Under the pieces are notes generated by a model, which was not told where the DNA came from, did no database searches, and was given only the letters and a program-made list of their open reading frames with translations. The translations under genes and the position numbers were made by a program. Below are positions 61,994 to 62,155 of a DNA stretch of 62,155 bases, in pieces. Within the stretch, counting starts at the first letter, position 1. The number at the start of each line of letters is the position of its first letter. Origin of the DNA: Terriglobia bacterium (GTDB taxonomy: Bacteria > Acidobacteriota > Terriglobia > Terriglobales > Acidobacteriaceae); the NCBI GenBank assembly GCA_032252755.1, contig JAVUPY010000009.1, positions 1 to 62,155 on the forward strand. Reading direction: 5' to 3'.

Positions 61994-62155
61994 AAAACCA
62001 CCGGACTTAGAGTGAATGTATGGTCCGCCGCCGGACTGCAAGAGGGGTGAAGTTGGGCGGAAGGGACAGTCTGCGTAAATGTATCCGGCCTTTAGTGGAG
62101 ACTCGCTCTCCGGGCCTTGATGATGATCCGCGCGTGTCGGTCCTTATAAATCGCT
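61994..62155. other. Right-edge DNA, no gene supported
   Basis: Beyond the PspC gene no start codon with a ribosome binding site or known motif is visible. A short minus-strand frame entering from the right edge ends with KARRASLH and a stop near 62092, which could be the last 20 residues of an outside gene, but this is too short to call. Confidence 0.25.

Overview
The window looks like a chromosomal segment of an Acidobacteriota bacterium (Terriglobia, Koribacter-like). This is inferred from gene content: a VWFA-domain secreted protein of the type common in Acidobacteria, a very large Oar-like TonB-dependent receptor with an N-terminal carboxypeptidase-regulatory domain, a transmembrane winged-helix-type regulator, GxxExxY-gene remnants, GC-rich coding DNA, and frequent GTG/TTG starts. 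No rRNA, tRNA, CRISPR array or intact prophage was seen. Most of the window is ordinary housekeeping and metabolism. Mobile or decayed DNA is limited to an IS481-type transposase start at the left edge, a truncated GxxExxY gene with related short repeats, and several intergenic repeat arrays.

Layout. 0-6 kb: transposase edge, ispD-ispF (non-mevalonate isoprenoid pathway), a FecR-like exported protein, and a 1.1 kaa membrane GAF/GGDEF/HD-GYP cyclic-di-GMP protein. 6-13 kb: a pilin-like single-TM protein; two small genes behind a tandem palindromic site; a ccdA/tlpA/DsbD-alpha operon (a split DsbD); a DUF3592-like protein; transaldolase; an FAH-family hydrolase; a truncated GxxExxY gene and a fibronectin-III lipoprotein. 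13-18 kb: secreted or periplasmic proteins (EXORDIUM/PHI-1-like, SnoaL-like, prolyl oligopeptidase, VWFA). 18-30 kb: hslUV, CBS protein, RidA family, rsmD, site-2 protease, the serine pair serA/class-V aminotransferase, YqeY, RNase H and a VanX-type dipeptidase.

30-40 kb: a DUF5752 gene coupled to a trehalose-synthase-type glycosyltransferase, a DUF4118 membrane protein, a CPA2 antiporter, an OmpA protein, a metallophosphoesterase and recQ. 40-45 kb: a compact tyrosine/homogentisate catabolic operon (hppD-hmgA-unknown-fahA) with a palindrome over its putative -10. No maleylacetoacetate isomerase gene is visible; an unrecognised 299-residue protein occupies the slot between hmgA and fahA. 45-50 kb: aldo-keto reductase, nagA, and zinc alcohol dehydrogenase plus an AraC regulator. 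50-62 kb: a polytopic phosphotransferase-like protein, the giant Oar-like receptor divergent from a membrane regulator, a secreted six-hairpin glycosidase, a repeat-bearing 0.75 kb gap, a cold-shock protein, a small zincin and an apparently frameshifted PspC-domain gene.

The most interesting items are the unknown protein in the homogentisate operon, the DUF5752-trehalose operon, the tandem operator before the small Cys-motif gene, heptanucleotide repeat arrays at several intergenic sites, and HslV with an 18-residue pro-sequence. All functional calls rest on motif recognition by eye; no database search was run.
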